A stretch of DNA of 63,318 bases from Ruminococcoides intestinihominis. Lineage in GTDB: Bacteria > Bacillota > Clostridia > Oscillospirales > Acutalibacteraceae. The stretch spans positions 1 through 63,318 of the forward strand of contig NZ_JBBMEY010000009.1 in the NCBI RefSeq assembly GCF_040096285.1. The letters run 5' to 3'. Below the pieces are notes generated by a model. The model was not told the DNA's origin. It was given only the letters and a program-made list of their open reading frames with translations, and searched no databases. Position numbers and translations under genes: made by a program. Below are positions 34,355 through 43,494 of this stretch, piece after piece (position 1 is the stretch's first letter; the number at the start of each line of letters is the position of its first letter).

Positions 34355-36022
34355 ATGCTAACAGATATTGAAATTGCACAACAGGCTAAACTAAGACTTA
34401 TTAAAGATGTTGCATCTGACATTGATATTAATGAAGATGAACTGGAATTTTACGGTAAATATAAAGCTAAACTTTCTGATGAACTTTCAGAAAGAGTTAG
34501 CAAGAATAAAGACGGTAAACTTGTTCTCGTAACTGCTATTAACCCAACACCTGCCGGTGAAGGTAAAACAACTACTTCAGCAGGTTTAGGTCAGGCTATG
34601 GCTAAAATCGGCAAGAAGGCAATTATTGCATTAAGAGAACCTTCCCTAGGTCCTGTATTTGGTATCAAGGGTGGTGCAGCAGGTGGTGGTTATTCACAGG
34701 TTCTACCTATGGAAGAAATTAACCTACACTTTACAGGTGATATGCACGCTATCACTTCAGCTAACAACCTACTATGTGCTATGCTTGATAACCATATGCA
34801 ACAAGGCAATGTTCTTGGTATTGACCCAAGAAGAATTCTATTTAAGAGATGTCTTGATATGAACGATAGAGCACTTAGAAATGTTGTTATCGGTTTAGGT
34901 GGCAAGGTTAACGGTGTACCAAGAGAAGACGGTTTCATCATTACTGTTGCATCAGAAGTTATGGCTATCCTATGTTTAGCAAATGATATTTCTGATTTAA
35001 AGAAAAGATTGGGCAACATTCTTGTTGCTTATACATATGACGGCAATCCTGTGTTCTGTAAGGATATTAAGGCTGACGGTGCTATGACTGCACTATTAAA
35101 GGATGCTCTAAAGCCTAACCTAGTACAGACACTAGAGGGTACACCTGCTATTATGCATGGTGGTCCTTTTGCAAATATTGCTCATGGTTGTAACTCAGTA
35201 AGAGCAACAAAACTTGCACTAAAGCTAGGTGACTATTGTATCACAGAAGCAGGTTTCGGTTCTGACCTTGGTGCTGAAAAGTTCCTAGACATTAAGTGTA
35301 GATATGCCGGTATTGCTCCATCATGTATTGTTATTGTTGCTACTTGTAGAGCATTAAAGTATAACGGTGGTGTGCCAAAGACAGAAGTTTCTGAACCTAA
35401 CCTAGATGCACTAAAGGATGGTATTGTAAACCTAGGTGTTCATATTGATAATATGAACAAGTACGGTGTACCTGTAGTAGTTGCTATTAACCGTTTCTAT
35501 ACTGACTCAGATGAAGAATTAAAGTATATTGAAGACTATTGCCACCAAAGAGGTGCAGAGTTTGCACTTTCTGATGTATTCTGTGAAGGTGGTAACGGTG
35601 GTGTTGACCTAGCTAAAAAGGTTGTTGAAGCTTGTGAAAAGCCATCTGACTTTAAGTTACTATACGATAACGACTTAACAATTAAAGAAAAGATGAACCG
35701 TATTGCAACAGAAATTTACGGTGCAGATAAAGTTAACTACACACCACAGGCTGAAAAAGCTCTAAAGGATGTTGTTGCTTTAGGTGGTGACAAACTTCCT
35801 GTTTGTGTAGCTAAGACTCAGTATTCTCTATCTGATAATCCGGCACTTCTAGGAGCACCAAAGGGCTTTGATATTACAGTTAGAGATGTTAGAATTTCTA
35901 ACGGTGCAGGTTTTGTAGTTGTTTATACAGGCAACATTATGACAATGCCGGGACTACCAAAAGTACCTGCAGCAAACAACATTGATGTTGACAAAAATAA
36001 TGTAATTAGTGGATTGTTCTAA
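34355..36022 (+). CDS. fhs: Formate-tetrahydrofolate ligase
   Basis: 555 residues, full length. P-loop TPAGEGKTTTSAGLGQAM near residue 65; EPSLGPVFGIKGGAAGGGYSQV is the family signature. It forms 10-formyl-THF from formate, ATP and THF, supplying purine synthesis, whose genes lie a few kb downstream, and one-carbon metabolism. Strong AAGGAGAG ribosome site. Confidence 0.95.
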   Translation: MLTDIEIAQQAKLRLIKDVASDIDINEDELEFYGKYKAKLSDELSERVSKNKDGKLVLVTAINPTPAGEGKTTTSAGLGQAMAKIGKKAIIALREPSLGPVFGIKGGAAGGGYSQVLPMEEINLHFTGDMHAITSANNLLCAMLDNHMQQGNVLGIDPRRILFKRCLDMNDRALRNVVIGLGGKVNGVPREDGFIITVASEVMAILCLANDISDLKKRLGNILVAYTYDGNPVFCKDIKADGAMTALLKDALKPNLVQTLEGTPAIMHGGPFANIAHGCNSVRATKLALKLGDYCITEAGFGSDLGAEKFLDIKCRYAGIAPSCIVIVATCRALKYNGGVPKTEVSEPNLDALKDGIVNLGVHIDNMNKYGVPVVVAINRFYTDSDEELKYIEDYCHQRGAEFALSDVFCEGGNGGVDLAKKVVEACEKPSDFKLLYDNDLTIKEKMNRIATEIYGADKVNYTPQAEKALKDVVALGGDKLPVCVAKTQYSLSDNPALLGAPKGFDITVRDVRISNGAGFVVVYTGNIMTMPGLPKVPAANNIDVDKNNVISGLF

Positions 36023-36023
36023 T

Positions 36024-36443
36024 ATGGAATATATAACTCATTCTGTTGAAGAAACAGAGAACCTAGCAAGTAAATTAGCCAAGAAACTAAAGGGTACAGA
36101 AGTAATTGCATTCTTTGGTGGCTTAGGTATGGGCAAAACTGCCTTTACCAGAGGTCTTTGTAAAGGTCTAAATTACTTTGACGGTGTACAAAGTCCAACA
36201 TTTTCATTGGTAAATCAGTATAATGCAGATTATACTGTTTACCACTTTGATATGTACCGTATAAACACTTATGACGATTTGTACAGTACAGGATTTTTTG
36301 ATTATCTAGACACAGGTATTCTTGTTATTGAGTGGAGCGAAAATATAGAAAATGCTTTACCTGATGACTATATCAGTGTTGAAATCAAAAAAGGCGAAAA
36401 TGATGACGACAGAATTATTAAAATTGAAGGAATTGAACTTTAA
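36024..36443 (+). CDS. tsaE: tRNA threonylcarbamoyladenosine biosynthesis ATPase TsaE
   Basis: 139 residues. P-loop FGGLGMGKTAFTRGL near residue 33, SPTFSLVNQY and the HFDMYR segment identify TsaE (YjeE). It supports TsaBD in t6A37 formation. ATG at 36024 lies 1 nt after the fhs stop; the upstream frame extension is inside fhs. Overlaps tsaB by 1 nt. Confidence 0.9.
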   Translation: MEYITHSVEETENLASKLAKKLKGTEVIAFFGGLGMGKTAFTRGLCKGLNYFDGVQSPTFSLVNQYNADYTVYHFDMYRINTYDDLYSTGFFDYLDTGILVIEWSENIENALPDDYISVEIKKGENDDDRIIKIEGIEL

Positions 36444-37147
36444 TGAAAATTTTAGGTATTGATACTTCAGCCAAAACATCTTCAGTAGGTATTGTTGAGG
36501 ATGGTAAGGTAGTAGATGAAGTTTTTGTCAATGAGGGTTTAACTCATAGTGAAACAATAATGCCTATGATTGACAAATTACTAAAACAAAATAACATAAG
36601 TGTTGATGATATAGATGCCTATGCAGTTAATAACGGTCCCGGTTCTTTTACCGGTGTTAGAATAGGTGTTGCAGTAGTTAAGGGTATGGCTTTTAAGGAT
36701 AACAAAGATTGTTATGAAGTTTCTACACTAGACTCTATTGCTTATAACTGTATTTATAAAGATGGTAAAGTTGTATCTTGTATTGATGCAAGAAGAAACC
36801 AAGTTTTTAATGCAGTTTATTCTGTATCAAATGGCAAACTTACAAAAGAAGTTAATGACCGTTCAATACTTATTAAGGATTTGTACGAAGAACTTAAAGA
36901 TGTAGAAGAAAACATTTATTTTGTCGGTGATGGTCAAGATAAAGTACTTGATTATTTCTCAGAAAATGATATGCTTAAAGAGAACTTTAAGTTTCCGGAA
37001 TATTTAGAAAATGTTCAGAGAGGTACTAATACTGCTATGATTGCTTATAATAATCAGTCTGGTAAGAAGAAAGGTAAGGATATTTTGCCTCAGTACCTAA
37101 AGCTAACTCAAGCTGAACAAGAATTAAGAAAGAAGAGGGAAAAGTAA
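36443..37147 (+). CDS. tsaB: tRNA threonylcarbamoyladenosine biosynthesis protein TsaB
   Basis: 234 residues. ILGIDTSAKTSSVGIV at the N-terminus and YAVNNGPGSFTGVRIGVAVVKGMAF are the hallmarks of TsaB (YeaZ). It forms the t6A complex with TsaD and TsaE. Usually rimI and tsaD follow; here rpiB follows instead. The stop overlaps the next start. Confidence 0.92.
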   Translation: MKILGIDTSAKTSSVGIVEDGKVVDEVFVNEGLTHSETIMPMIDKLLKQNNISVDDIDAYAVNNGPGSFTGVRIGVAVVKGMAFKDNKDCYEVSTLDSIAYNCIYKDGKVVSCIDARRNQVFNAVYSVSNGKLTKEVNDRSILIKDLYEELKDVEENIYFVGDGQDKVLDYFSENDMLKENFKFPEYLENVQRGTNTAMIAYNNQSGKKKGKDILPQYLKLTQAEQELRKKREK

Positions 37148-37599
37148 TGATAGCTATTGGTTGCGATCACGGTGGACTAGATATTAAAAATGCAGTAATC
37201 GAATACCTAAAGAAGAATGGTATTGAATACAAGGATTACGGTTGTTATACATCAGAAAGTGTTGATTACCCTAAGTATGCTTATAAAGTAGCTACAGCAG
37301 TAGCAAATAAAGAAGCTGAACTGGGTATCCTATGTTGTGGTACAGGTATCGGTATCTCTATTGCAGCAAACAAGGTTAAGGGTATCAGAGCAGCAGTTGT
37401 TAGTAATGAATTCTGTGCAGAAATGACTCGCCGTCATAATGATGCAAATATCCTATGTATGGGTGGCAGAGTTATTAACGAAGAACAGGCAGTTAAATTT
37501 GCTGACATTTTCCTAAACACACCATTTGAAGGTGACAGACACAACAGAAGATTGGATATGGTAAGTGCTATCGAAAACGGTACTTATGAAGATAAATAA
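37147..37599 (+). CDS. rpiB: Ribose-5-phosphate isomerase B
   Basis: 150 residues. IAIGCDHGGLDIKNAV, the active-site Cys in GILCCGTGIGISIAANKVKGIRA, and HNDANILCMGGRVI define RpiB/LacAB. It interconverts ribose-5-P and ribulose-5-P, feeding PRPP for the nucleotide genes around it. Confidence 0.93.
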   Translation: MIAIGCDHGGLDIKNAVIEYLKKNGIEYKDYGCYTSESVDYPKYAYKVATAVANKEAELGILCCGTGIGISIAANKVKGIRAAVVSNEFCAEMTRRHNDANILCMGGRVINEEQAVKFADIFLNTPFEGDRHNRRLDMVSAIENGTYEDK

Positions 37600-37620
37600 T
37601 TATTAGAAAGCAGGATTAAT

Positions 37621-38253
37621 ATGGAAAATCAAGTTACAGTTTTTGACCATCCTCTAATTCAACATAAGTTGACTCATATGAGAGATGAAAAAACAGGTAG
37701 TAAACTATTTAGAGAACTTGTATCAGAAGTTTCAATGCTAATGTGCTATGAAGCTACAAGAGATTTACCACTAAAGGAAGTTGAAGTACAAACTCCTCTT
37801 GTAAAGACAAAGTCAAAGGTTATTGCAGGTCGTAAACTAGCATTTGTTCCTATTCTTAGAGCAGGTCTTGGTATGCTGGAAGCAATGCTAGAGATGGTAC
37901 CGGCTGCAAAGGTTGGTCATATCGGTCTTTATAGAGATGAAGAAACTCATGAACCTGTTGAATATTACAACAAGTTACCATCAGACATTGAAGAAAGAGA
38001 TGTATTTGTTCTTGACCCAATGCTAGCTACAGGTGGTAGTGCAGTTGATGCTATCAACATTATTAAGAAGAGCCATCCTCATTCAATTAAGTTCCTTTGC
38101 ATTATTGCAGCTCCTGAAGGTATTAAGGCACTAACTGAGGCTCATCCTGATGTTCAGGTATTTTGTGCAGCTAAGGATGAAGGCCTAAATGAAAACTGCT
38201 ACATTATGCCTGGTCTAGGGGATGCAGGTGACAGAATTTTCGGTACAAAGTAA
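37621..38253 (+). CDS. upp: Uracil phosphoribosyltransferase
   Basis: 210 residues. The PRPP motif is VFVLDPMLATGGSAVDAI; the N-terminal HPLIQHKLTHMRDEKTGSKLFREL and C-terminal GLGDAGDRIFGTK are classic Upp. It salvages uracil to UMP. Terminator follows. Confidence 0.95.
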   Translation: MENQVTVFDHPLIQHKLTHMRDEKTGSKLFRELVSEVSMLMCYEATRDLPLKEVEVQTPLVKTKSKVIAGRKLAFVPILRAGLGMLEAMLEMVPAAKVGHIGLYRDEETHEPVEYYNKLPSDIEERDVFVLDPMLATGGSAVDAINIIKKSHPHSIKFLCIIAAPEGIKALTEAHPDVQVFCAAKDEGLNENCYIMPGLGDAGDRIFGTK

Positions 38254-38285
38254 TCTGTATTGTAAATTTTAAACTTAATAAAAAT

Positions 38286-38320
38286 CAGTCGGTACACCAT
38301 AAATGTACCGACTTTTCTTT
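38286..38320 (+). terminator. Terminator after upp
   Basis: AGTCGGTACA, 7-nt loop, TGTACCGACT then TTTCTTTT. Confidence 0.85.
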
Positions 38321-38329
38321 TAATATAAT

Positions 38330-38365
38330 CATATATACAAAAACACCCACACAATTAAGTGTGGG
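38330..38365 (-). terminator. Terminator after pyrB
   Basis: Minus strand CCCACAC, loop TTAATT, GTGTGGG then TGTTTTTG. Confidence 0.75.
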
Positions 38366-38388
38366 CGTAGCTTTACTCTGTAAAAGAA

Positions 38389-39459
38389 TTATTCAATTTC
38401 ATTATCACAGTAATCACAAATTTTATGATTATCTTTTAAGTAATATTTCTTAGGTAGGTAAGCCTCTTGATTAACAATACATCTAGGGTTTTTACACTTA
38501 ACATCAGAAATAAACTTTTTGTCATTGCTATGGAAGAAGTAGTCTTTGTCTTCAAGTAGTAGCATAATCAGTGCCATTCTGCCGTACATACCATAAACAG
38601 CTTGTTTGAAATAACAAGCTCTTGGGTCATCATCAACTTCAACAGTAATTTCATCAACTCTAGGTAGTGGGTGAAGTACAATCATATCCTTTTTAGCATA
38701 TGACATTTTTTCTGTATCAAGAATGTATTGACCTTTTTGTGATTGATAATCTTCTTCACTGGCAAATCTTTCCCTTTGAATTCTTGTCATATAAAGAACA
38801 TCAAGGTCTGCAATATTGCTTTGTAAGTCATCAACTTCTTCATAAGGACAACCGGCATTATCCATAATATCCTTAATATAGTCAGGAATACTTAGTTCCT
38901 TAGTTGAGATAAGTACAAAGGAATTACCCTCAAAGTGGCTCATTGTCTTAATAAGTGAATGAACAGTTCTGCCATTCTTTAAGTCACCACAAAGACCAAT
39001 CTTTAGGTGGTTTAATCTGCCCTTTTCATTAGAAAGGGTAACTAAGTCTGTAAGTGTCTGAGTAGGATGTAGGTGACCACCATCACCTGCATTAATAACA
39101 GGTACGCGACTGTAAAGTGAAGCTGCCTTTGCAGAACCCTCAACAGGATTTCTCATTGCAATAATATCAGCATAACCACTAACAATAGTAATAGTATCTT
39201 TTAGGTTTTCACCTTTAGAAACTGAAGAGTTCTGTGGATTATCAAAACCGATAATTTTACCACCTAATCTCATCATAGCAGTTTGGAAAGACATCTGTGT
39301 ACGAGTTGATGGCTCATAAAAAAGAGTTGCCATGATTTTACCATCACAAACATGGCTATACTTTACCGGATCTGCCTTTATCTTTCCAGCCAACTCAATA
39401 GTTTGCTGAAGCTGTGTAAAAGTTAAATCCTCAAGATCAATGACATGTCTATGTTTCAT
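38389..39459 (-). CDS. pyrB: Aspartate carbamoyltransferase with fused PyrI-type zinc domain
   Basis: 356 residues. The catalytic part shows YEPSTRTQMSFQTAMMRLGG (carbamoyl-phosphate site), DGGHLHPTQTLTDL and VLHPLPRVDEI. The last about 45 residues carry C-x4-C (KCKNPRCI) and C-x2-C (CDYC), the zinc ligand pattern of the regulatory subunit PyrI, while PyrI's N-terminal nucleotide-binding domain is absent. The start MKHRHVIDL is behind GGGGAAG; the open frame's 36-codon extension runs through a tRNA gene and is rejected. It is on the same strand 27 nt after tRNA-Leu. Confidence 0.9.
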   Translation of the reverse strand: MKHRHVIDLEDLTFTQLQQTIELAGKIKADPVKYSHVCDGKIMATLFYEPSTRTQMSFQTAMMRLGGKIIGFDNPQNSSVSKGENLKDTITIVSGYADIIAMRNPVEGSAKAASLYSRVPVINAGDGGHLHPTQTLTDLVTLSNEKGRLNHLKIGLCGDLKNGRTVHSLIKTMSHFEGNSFVLISTKELSIPDYIKDIMDNAGCPYEEVDDLQSNIADLDVLYMTRIQRERFASEEDYQSQKGQYILDTEKMSYAKKDMIVLHPLPRVDEITVEVDDDPRACYFKQAVYGMYGRMALIMLLLEDKDYFFHSNDKKFISDVKCKNPRCIVNQEAYLPKKYYLKDNHKICDYCDNEIE

Positions 39460-39486
39460 GACAACTTCCCCCAATATTATTAAATT

Positions 39487-39573
39487 TGGTGCCGGTGACC
39501 GGACTCGAACCGGTACGATATCGCTATCGGTGGATTTTGAGTCCACTACGTCTGCCAATTCCGTCACACCGGC
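39487..39573 (-). tRNA. tRNA-Leu (anticodon CAA)
   Basis: 87 nt including encoded CCA. Acceptor GCCGGTG/CACCGGC, anticodon stem GTGGA/TCCAC with loop CTCAAAA giving CAA, a class II variable arm (GATAGCGATATCG region), and T-arm with GGTTCGAGTCC. It reads TTG codons. Confidence 0.95.
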
Positions 39574-39589
39574 AAATCAACCGTATGTT

Positions 39590-39618
39590 ATTATATAATA
39601 AGTATGGCTAAAAAGCAA
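39590..39618 (-). promoter_or_regulatory. Promoter of the tRNA-Leu-pyrB unit
   Basis: Minus strand TTGCTT, 17-nt spacer, TATAAT, with the start expected about 10 nt before the tRNA. No terminator lies between the tRNA and pyrB. Confidence 0.65.
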
Positions 39619-39718
39619 GAATTTTTTTAATTTTTTTATTATTTAAGGACAAAACTATATTTTTATACCGGTGAAATACTGTTTTTTTCAGAAATTTTAA
39701 GTTTTATGATATTTTTTG

Positions 39719-39747
39719 TTGATTATGGAGCATTTTTATTATATAAT
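39719..39747 (+). promoter_or_regulatory. Promoter of the purine operon
   Basis: TTGATT, 17-nt spacer, TATAAT; leader of about 60 nt before purC. No purine-riboswitch fold was recognised. Confidence 0.6.
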
Positions 39748-39815
39748 GTATCTGTGTTTTTATGAAACACTTAATTTGTTAATCTATGTTTAAAAACATA
39801 TAGGAGGAATAAAGG

Positions 39816-40523
39816 ATGGAAATTAAAGAACAACTTTACGAAGGTAAGGCAAAGAAAGTTTTTGCTACAGATGACCCTGATCTATGTGTAGTATCTTATA
39901 AGGATGATGCTACTGCTTTTAACGGTAAGAAAAAGGGTACTATCGTTGGTAAAGGTGTAGTAAACAACAGAATGAGTAACTTTATGTTCAAAATGCTAGA
40001 AGAGAACGGTATTCATACTCACTATGTTGAAGAACTAAATGACAGAGATACTGTTGTTAAAAAGGTTGAAATTGTTCCACTAGAAGTTATCGTAAGAAAT
40101 AGAGCAGCTGGTTCTTTCTCAAAGAAGTATGGCGTTCCTGAAGGTTCTGACCTTGCTTCTCCTATTCTTGAATTTGACTATAAGAGTGACCCTCTGGATG
40201 ACCCACTGGTTAATAACTATCATATTCTTGCTCTTGGCCTAGCTACTCAGGAAGAAATTGATACTATTGCTTCAATGGCTCTAAAGATTGACCAGCTAAT
40301 GATTGACTTCTTCAAGAAGTGTAATGTTGAACTAGTTGACTTTAAGCTGGAATTCGGTCGTTTCCATGGTGAAATCGTTCTTGCTGACGAAATATCTCCT
40401 GATACATGCCGTTTCTGGGATCTAGATACTCATGAAAAACTAGACAAAGACCGTTTCCGTCGTGATATGGGTGGCGTTGAAGAAGCTTACGCTGAAATGA
40501 TGAAGAGAATTGGTCTTGCTTAA
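39816..40523 (+). CDS. purC: Phosphoribosylaminoimidazole-succinocarboxamide synthase
   Basis: 235 residues. LYEGKAKKVFATDDPDL, the core VIVRNRAAGSFSKKYG and VELVDFKLEFGRFHGEIVLADEISPDTCRFWD are standard for SAICAR synthetase. Strong AGGAGGA ribosome site. First gene of purC-purF-purB-purA-guaA, which covers only part of the IMP pathway plus both branches to AMP and GMP. Confidence 0.95.
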   Translation: MEIKEQLYEGKAKKVFATDDPDLCVVSYKDDATAFNGKKKGTIVGKGVVNNRMSNFMFKMLEENGIHTHYVEELNDRDTVVKKVEIVPLEVIVRNRAAGSFSKKYGVPEGSDLASPILEFDYKSDPLDDPLVNNYHILALGLATQEEIDTIASMALKIDQLMIDFFKKCNVELVDFKLEFGRFHGEIVLADEISPDTCRFWDLDTHEKLDKDRFRRDMGGVEEAYAEMMKRIGLA

Positions 40524-40541
40524 TTTTTAATTTATTAATGG

Positions 40542-42017
40542 ATGGTGACTCCCTTGAGCATAAATTTTAACAATTATCACAGTGAAGGTCTTCACGAAGA
40601 ATGTGGTGTATTTGGTATTTATGGCAACGATGCAATAAAGCCATCGTATGCTTGTTATAACGGACTTCTTGCACTTCAACACCGTGGACAGGAAAGTTGT
40701 GGTATTGCTGTAAGTGATTGTGGTGTTATTGATTACCACAAAGATATGGGACTTGTTACCGAAGTATTCAACAATAAAATATTAGACAAACTTGACGGAC
40801 AGATTGCACTTAGTCATGTCCGTTATTCAACTGCAGGCGGCTCTGTGCGTGAAAACTCACAGCCGCTTGTTATGCGTTATAAAAAAGGCACACTTGCAAT
40901 TGCACATAATGGTAACCTTACCAATGCTGCCGAAATTAAGCATACTCTTGAACACAGAGGTGCTATTTTCCAAACAACTATTGACTCTGAGGCTATTGCT
41001 TATGTTATTGCTCGTGAAAGACAAAAGGTTCATTCCGTTGAAGAAGCAGTAAGAAACACTATGAATACAATCAAAGGTGCTTATTGCTTACTTGTTATGA
41101 GTCCTAGAAAGCTTATTGCTGCCAGAGACCCTAACGGATTTAGACCACTTTGTATTGGTAAAATCAACAATTCATATTGTTTTGCCAGTGAGTCTTGTGC
41201 CCTTGACGCAGTAGGTGCTGATTTTGTCAGAGATGTAGAACCGGGTGAAATCGTTATTGTTGATGAAGACGGTATCAGAAGTGATAAAACCCATTGTGGC
41301 AAGAAAAAGTCAATTTGTATTTTTGAGTATATTTATTTTGCTCGCAGTGATAGTAATATTGACGGTATTTCTGTTTACGAATCAAGAAAAGAAGCCGGTA
41401 GAATCCTTGCAAGATGTCATCCTGTAGAGGCTGACCTTGTTATTGGTGTCCCTGAGTCCGGTATTGACGCAGCAATTGGTTATAGTGAAGAATCAGGTAT
41501 TCCTTATGAAAAGGGTATCGTTAAGAATAACTATATTGGTAGAACCTTTATTAAACCAACCCAGGGTGAAAGAATGAAGAGTGTTAAGATTAAACTTAAC
41601 CCACTAAGTTCTATTAAGGGTAAGAGAGTTGTTGTAATTGATGACTCAGTTGTTAGAGGTACTACTGTTGATAGAATTGTTACCATGCTTAGAGAAGCAG
41701 GTGCAAGCGAAGTACATATGAGAATTTCTTCTCCACCTTTTATGTGGCCTTGTTATTATGGTACAGATATTCCTTCAAAAGGTGAGCTTATTGCTTGTAA
41801 CCATACTATAGAAGAAATCAGACAAATTAGTGGTGCAGATTCCTTTGGATATTTGCCGGTTGAACATCTTAGAGAACTTACTTTCTCTGATGATGTATGT
41901 TACTGTGACGGTTGTTTCACAGGACAGTACCCAGCAGACATTACCCACAACCAGCTTGAGGGTAAAAAGCGTGGTGGTATGAATTTTAAAAATACAAAAA
42001 TCAAGGAGAAAGTATAA
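40542..42017 (+). CDS. purF: Amidophosphoribosyltransferase
   Basis: 491 residues. A short propeptide precedes the N-terminal nucleophile Cys of HEECGVFGIYG; ALQHRGQESCGIAVSD is the glutaminase domain and VVVIDDSVVRGTT the PRPP site. FeS-type cysteines occur late (CDGCFTGQYP), as in the B. subtilis enzyme. It commits PRPP to purines. ATG at 40542 or TTG at 40554 (better ribosome site) may be the real start. Stop overlaps the purB start by 1 nt. Confidence 0.93.
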   Translation: MVTPLSINFNNYHSEGLHEECGVFGIYGNDAIKPSYACYNGLLALQHRGQESCGIAVSDCGVIDYHKDMGLVTEVFNNKILDKLDGQIALSHVRYSTAGGSVRENSQPLVMRYKKGTLAIAHNGNLTNAAEIKHTLEHRGAIFQTTIDSEAIAYVIARERQKVHSVEEAVRNTMNTIKGAYCLLVMSPRKLIAARDPNGFRPLCIGKINNSYCFASESCALDAVGADFVRDVEPGEIVIVDEDGIRSDKTHCGKKKSICIFEYIYFARSDSNIDGISVYESRKEAGRILARCHPVEADLVIGVPESGIDAAIGYSEESGIPYEKGIVKNNYIGRTFIKPTQGERMKSVKIKLNPLSSIKGKRVVVIDDSVVRGTTVDRIVTMLREAGASEVHMRISSPPFMWPCYYGTDIPSKGELIACNHTIEEIRQISGADSFGYLPVEHLRELTFSDDVCYCDGCFTGQYPADITHNQLEGKKRGGMNFKNTKIKEKV

Positions 42018-43450
42018 TGAGTAAAGATTGTTACGAATCCCCATTGTCTTCAAGATATGCAAGTAAAGAAATGAAGTATATCTTCAGTCCGGATATGAAG
42101 TTCCGTACATGGAGAAAACTTTGGATTGCTCTTGCAGAAAGTGAAATGGAACTAGGACTTCCTATTACACAGGAACAGATTGATGAACTAAAGGCTAATG
42201 CTGATAATATTAATTATGAAGTTGCAGAAGCTAGAGAAAAGCTTGTTCGTCACGATGTAATGAGTCATGTTTATGCTTATGGTCAGCAGTGCCCAAAGGC
42301 TAAAGGTATCATTCACCTAGGTGCTACTTCTTGTTATGTTGGTGATAACACAGATGTTATCATTATGACAGAAGGTCTAAAGTTAGTTAGAAATAAGCTT
42401 GTTACTGTTATTCGTGAACTTGCTAAGTTCGCCGATAAGTACAAGGATTTACCTACACTTGCTTTTACACATTTCCAACCTGCACAGCCTACAACAGTAG
42501 GTAAGAGAGCATCTCTATGGTTACAGGAATTATTAATGGACCTTGAAGATGTTGAATATCAGCTAAGTAAGGCAAAGTTACTAGGTTGTAAGGGTACAAC
42601 AGGTACTCAGGCTAGTTTCCTTGAATTATTTGAAGGTGACCACGAAAAGTGTAAGGAACTTGACAGAAGAATTGCAAAGAAAATGGGCTATAGTGCTTGT
42701 TTTGCAGTGTCAGGTCAGACTTATTCAAGAAAACTTGATACACAGGTTCTAAATGTTCTTTCCGGTATTGCTCAGAGTGCTGCTAAGTTCTCTAACGATA
42801 TTAGACTACTTCAACACCTAAAGGAAGTTGAAGAACCATTTGAAAAGAACCAAATCGGTTCTTCTGCTATGGCATACAAGAGAAACCCTATGCGTTCAGA
42901 AAGAATCGGTTCTCTATCAAGATATGTTATGGTTGATGTACTTAACGGTGCATTTACAACTGCTACACAGTGGTTTGAAAGAACACTTGATGACTCTGCA
43001 AACAAGAGATTAAGTATTCCTGAAGCATTCCTAGCTATTGACGGAATCCTTAACCTATATGCTAATGTTACAGATGGTCTTGTTGTTTATCCAAAGGTTA
43101 TTGAACAGCGTCTAAGAAAAGAACTACCATTTATGGCTACAGAAAATATTATGATGGATGCCGTAAAGCGTGGTGGTGACAGACAGGAACTTCACGAAAA
43201 AATCAGACAACACTCTATGGCTGCTTCCAGAGTAGTCAAAGAAGAGGGTGGTGAAAATGATCTTCTTGAAAGAATTGCAAATGATAAGTCATTTGGTGTT
43301 ACTCTTGAAGAACTAGAGGCTATTCTTCAGCCTTCAAAATATGTTGGTCGTGCTCCACAGCAGACAACAGACTTCTTAAACGAAGTTGTATATCCTGCTA
43401 TTGCTCCTTACGAAAATATTGAGGACGAAAAGGCAGAAATCACAGTATAA
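42017..43450 (+). CDS. purB: Adenylosuccinate lyase
   Basis: 477 residues, fumarase/aspartase superfamily. Signature GSSAMAYKRNPMRSERI near residue 280 with the catalytic Ser; HLGATSCYVGDNTD and THFQPAQPTTVGKR also present. It acts twice in purine synthesis (SAICAR and adenylosuccinate cleavage). C-terminus is full length. Confidence 0.95.
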   Translation: MSKDCYESPLSSRYASKEMKYIFSPDMKFRTWRKLWIALAESEMELGLPITQEQIDELKANADNINYEVAEAREKLVRHDVMSHVYAYGQQCPKAKGIIHLGATSCYVGDNTDVIIMTEGLKLVRNKLVTVIRELAKFADKYKDLPTLAFTHFQPAQPTTVGKRASLWLQELLMDLEDVEYQLSKAKLLGCKGTTGTQASFLELFEGDHEKCKELDRRIAKKMGYSACFAVSGQTYSRKLDTQVLNVLSGIAQSAAKFSNDIRLLQHLKEVEEPFEKNQIGSSAMAYKRNPMRSERIGSLSRYVMVDVLNGAFTTATQWFERTLDDSANKRLSIPEAFLAIDGILNLYANVTDGLVVYPKVIEQRLRKELPFMATENIMMDAVKRGGDRQELHEKIRQHSMAASRVVKEEGGENDLLERIANDKSFGVTLEELEAILQPSKYVGRAPQQTTDFLNEVVYPAIAPYENIEDEKAEITV

Positions 43451-43494
43451 ACAAATGATGCAAATTATTTGCATTTTGAAAGGATGTCAAACAA

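Noticed and set aside
39460..39567. 36-codon N-terminal extension of pyrB
   Set aside because: It translates the tRNA-Leu gene; the ATG at 39459 has a ribosome site and the normal family N-terminus.
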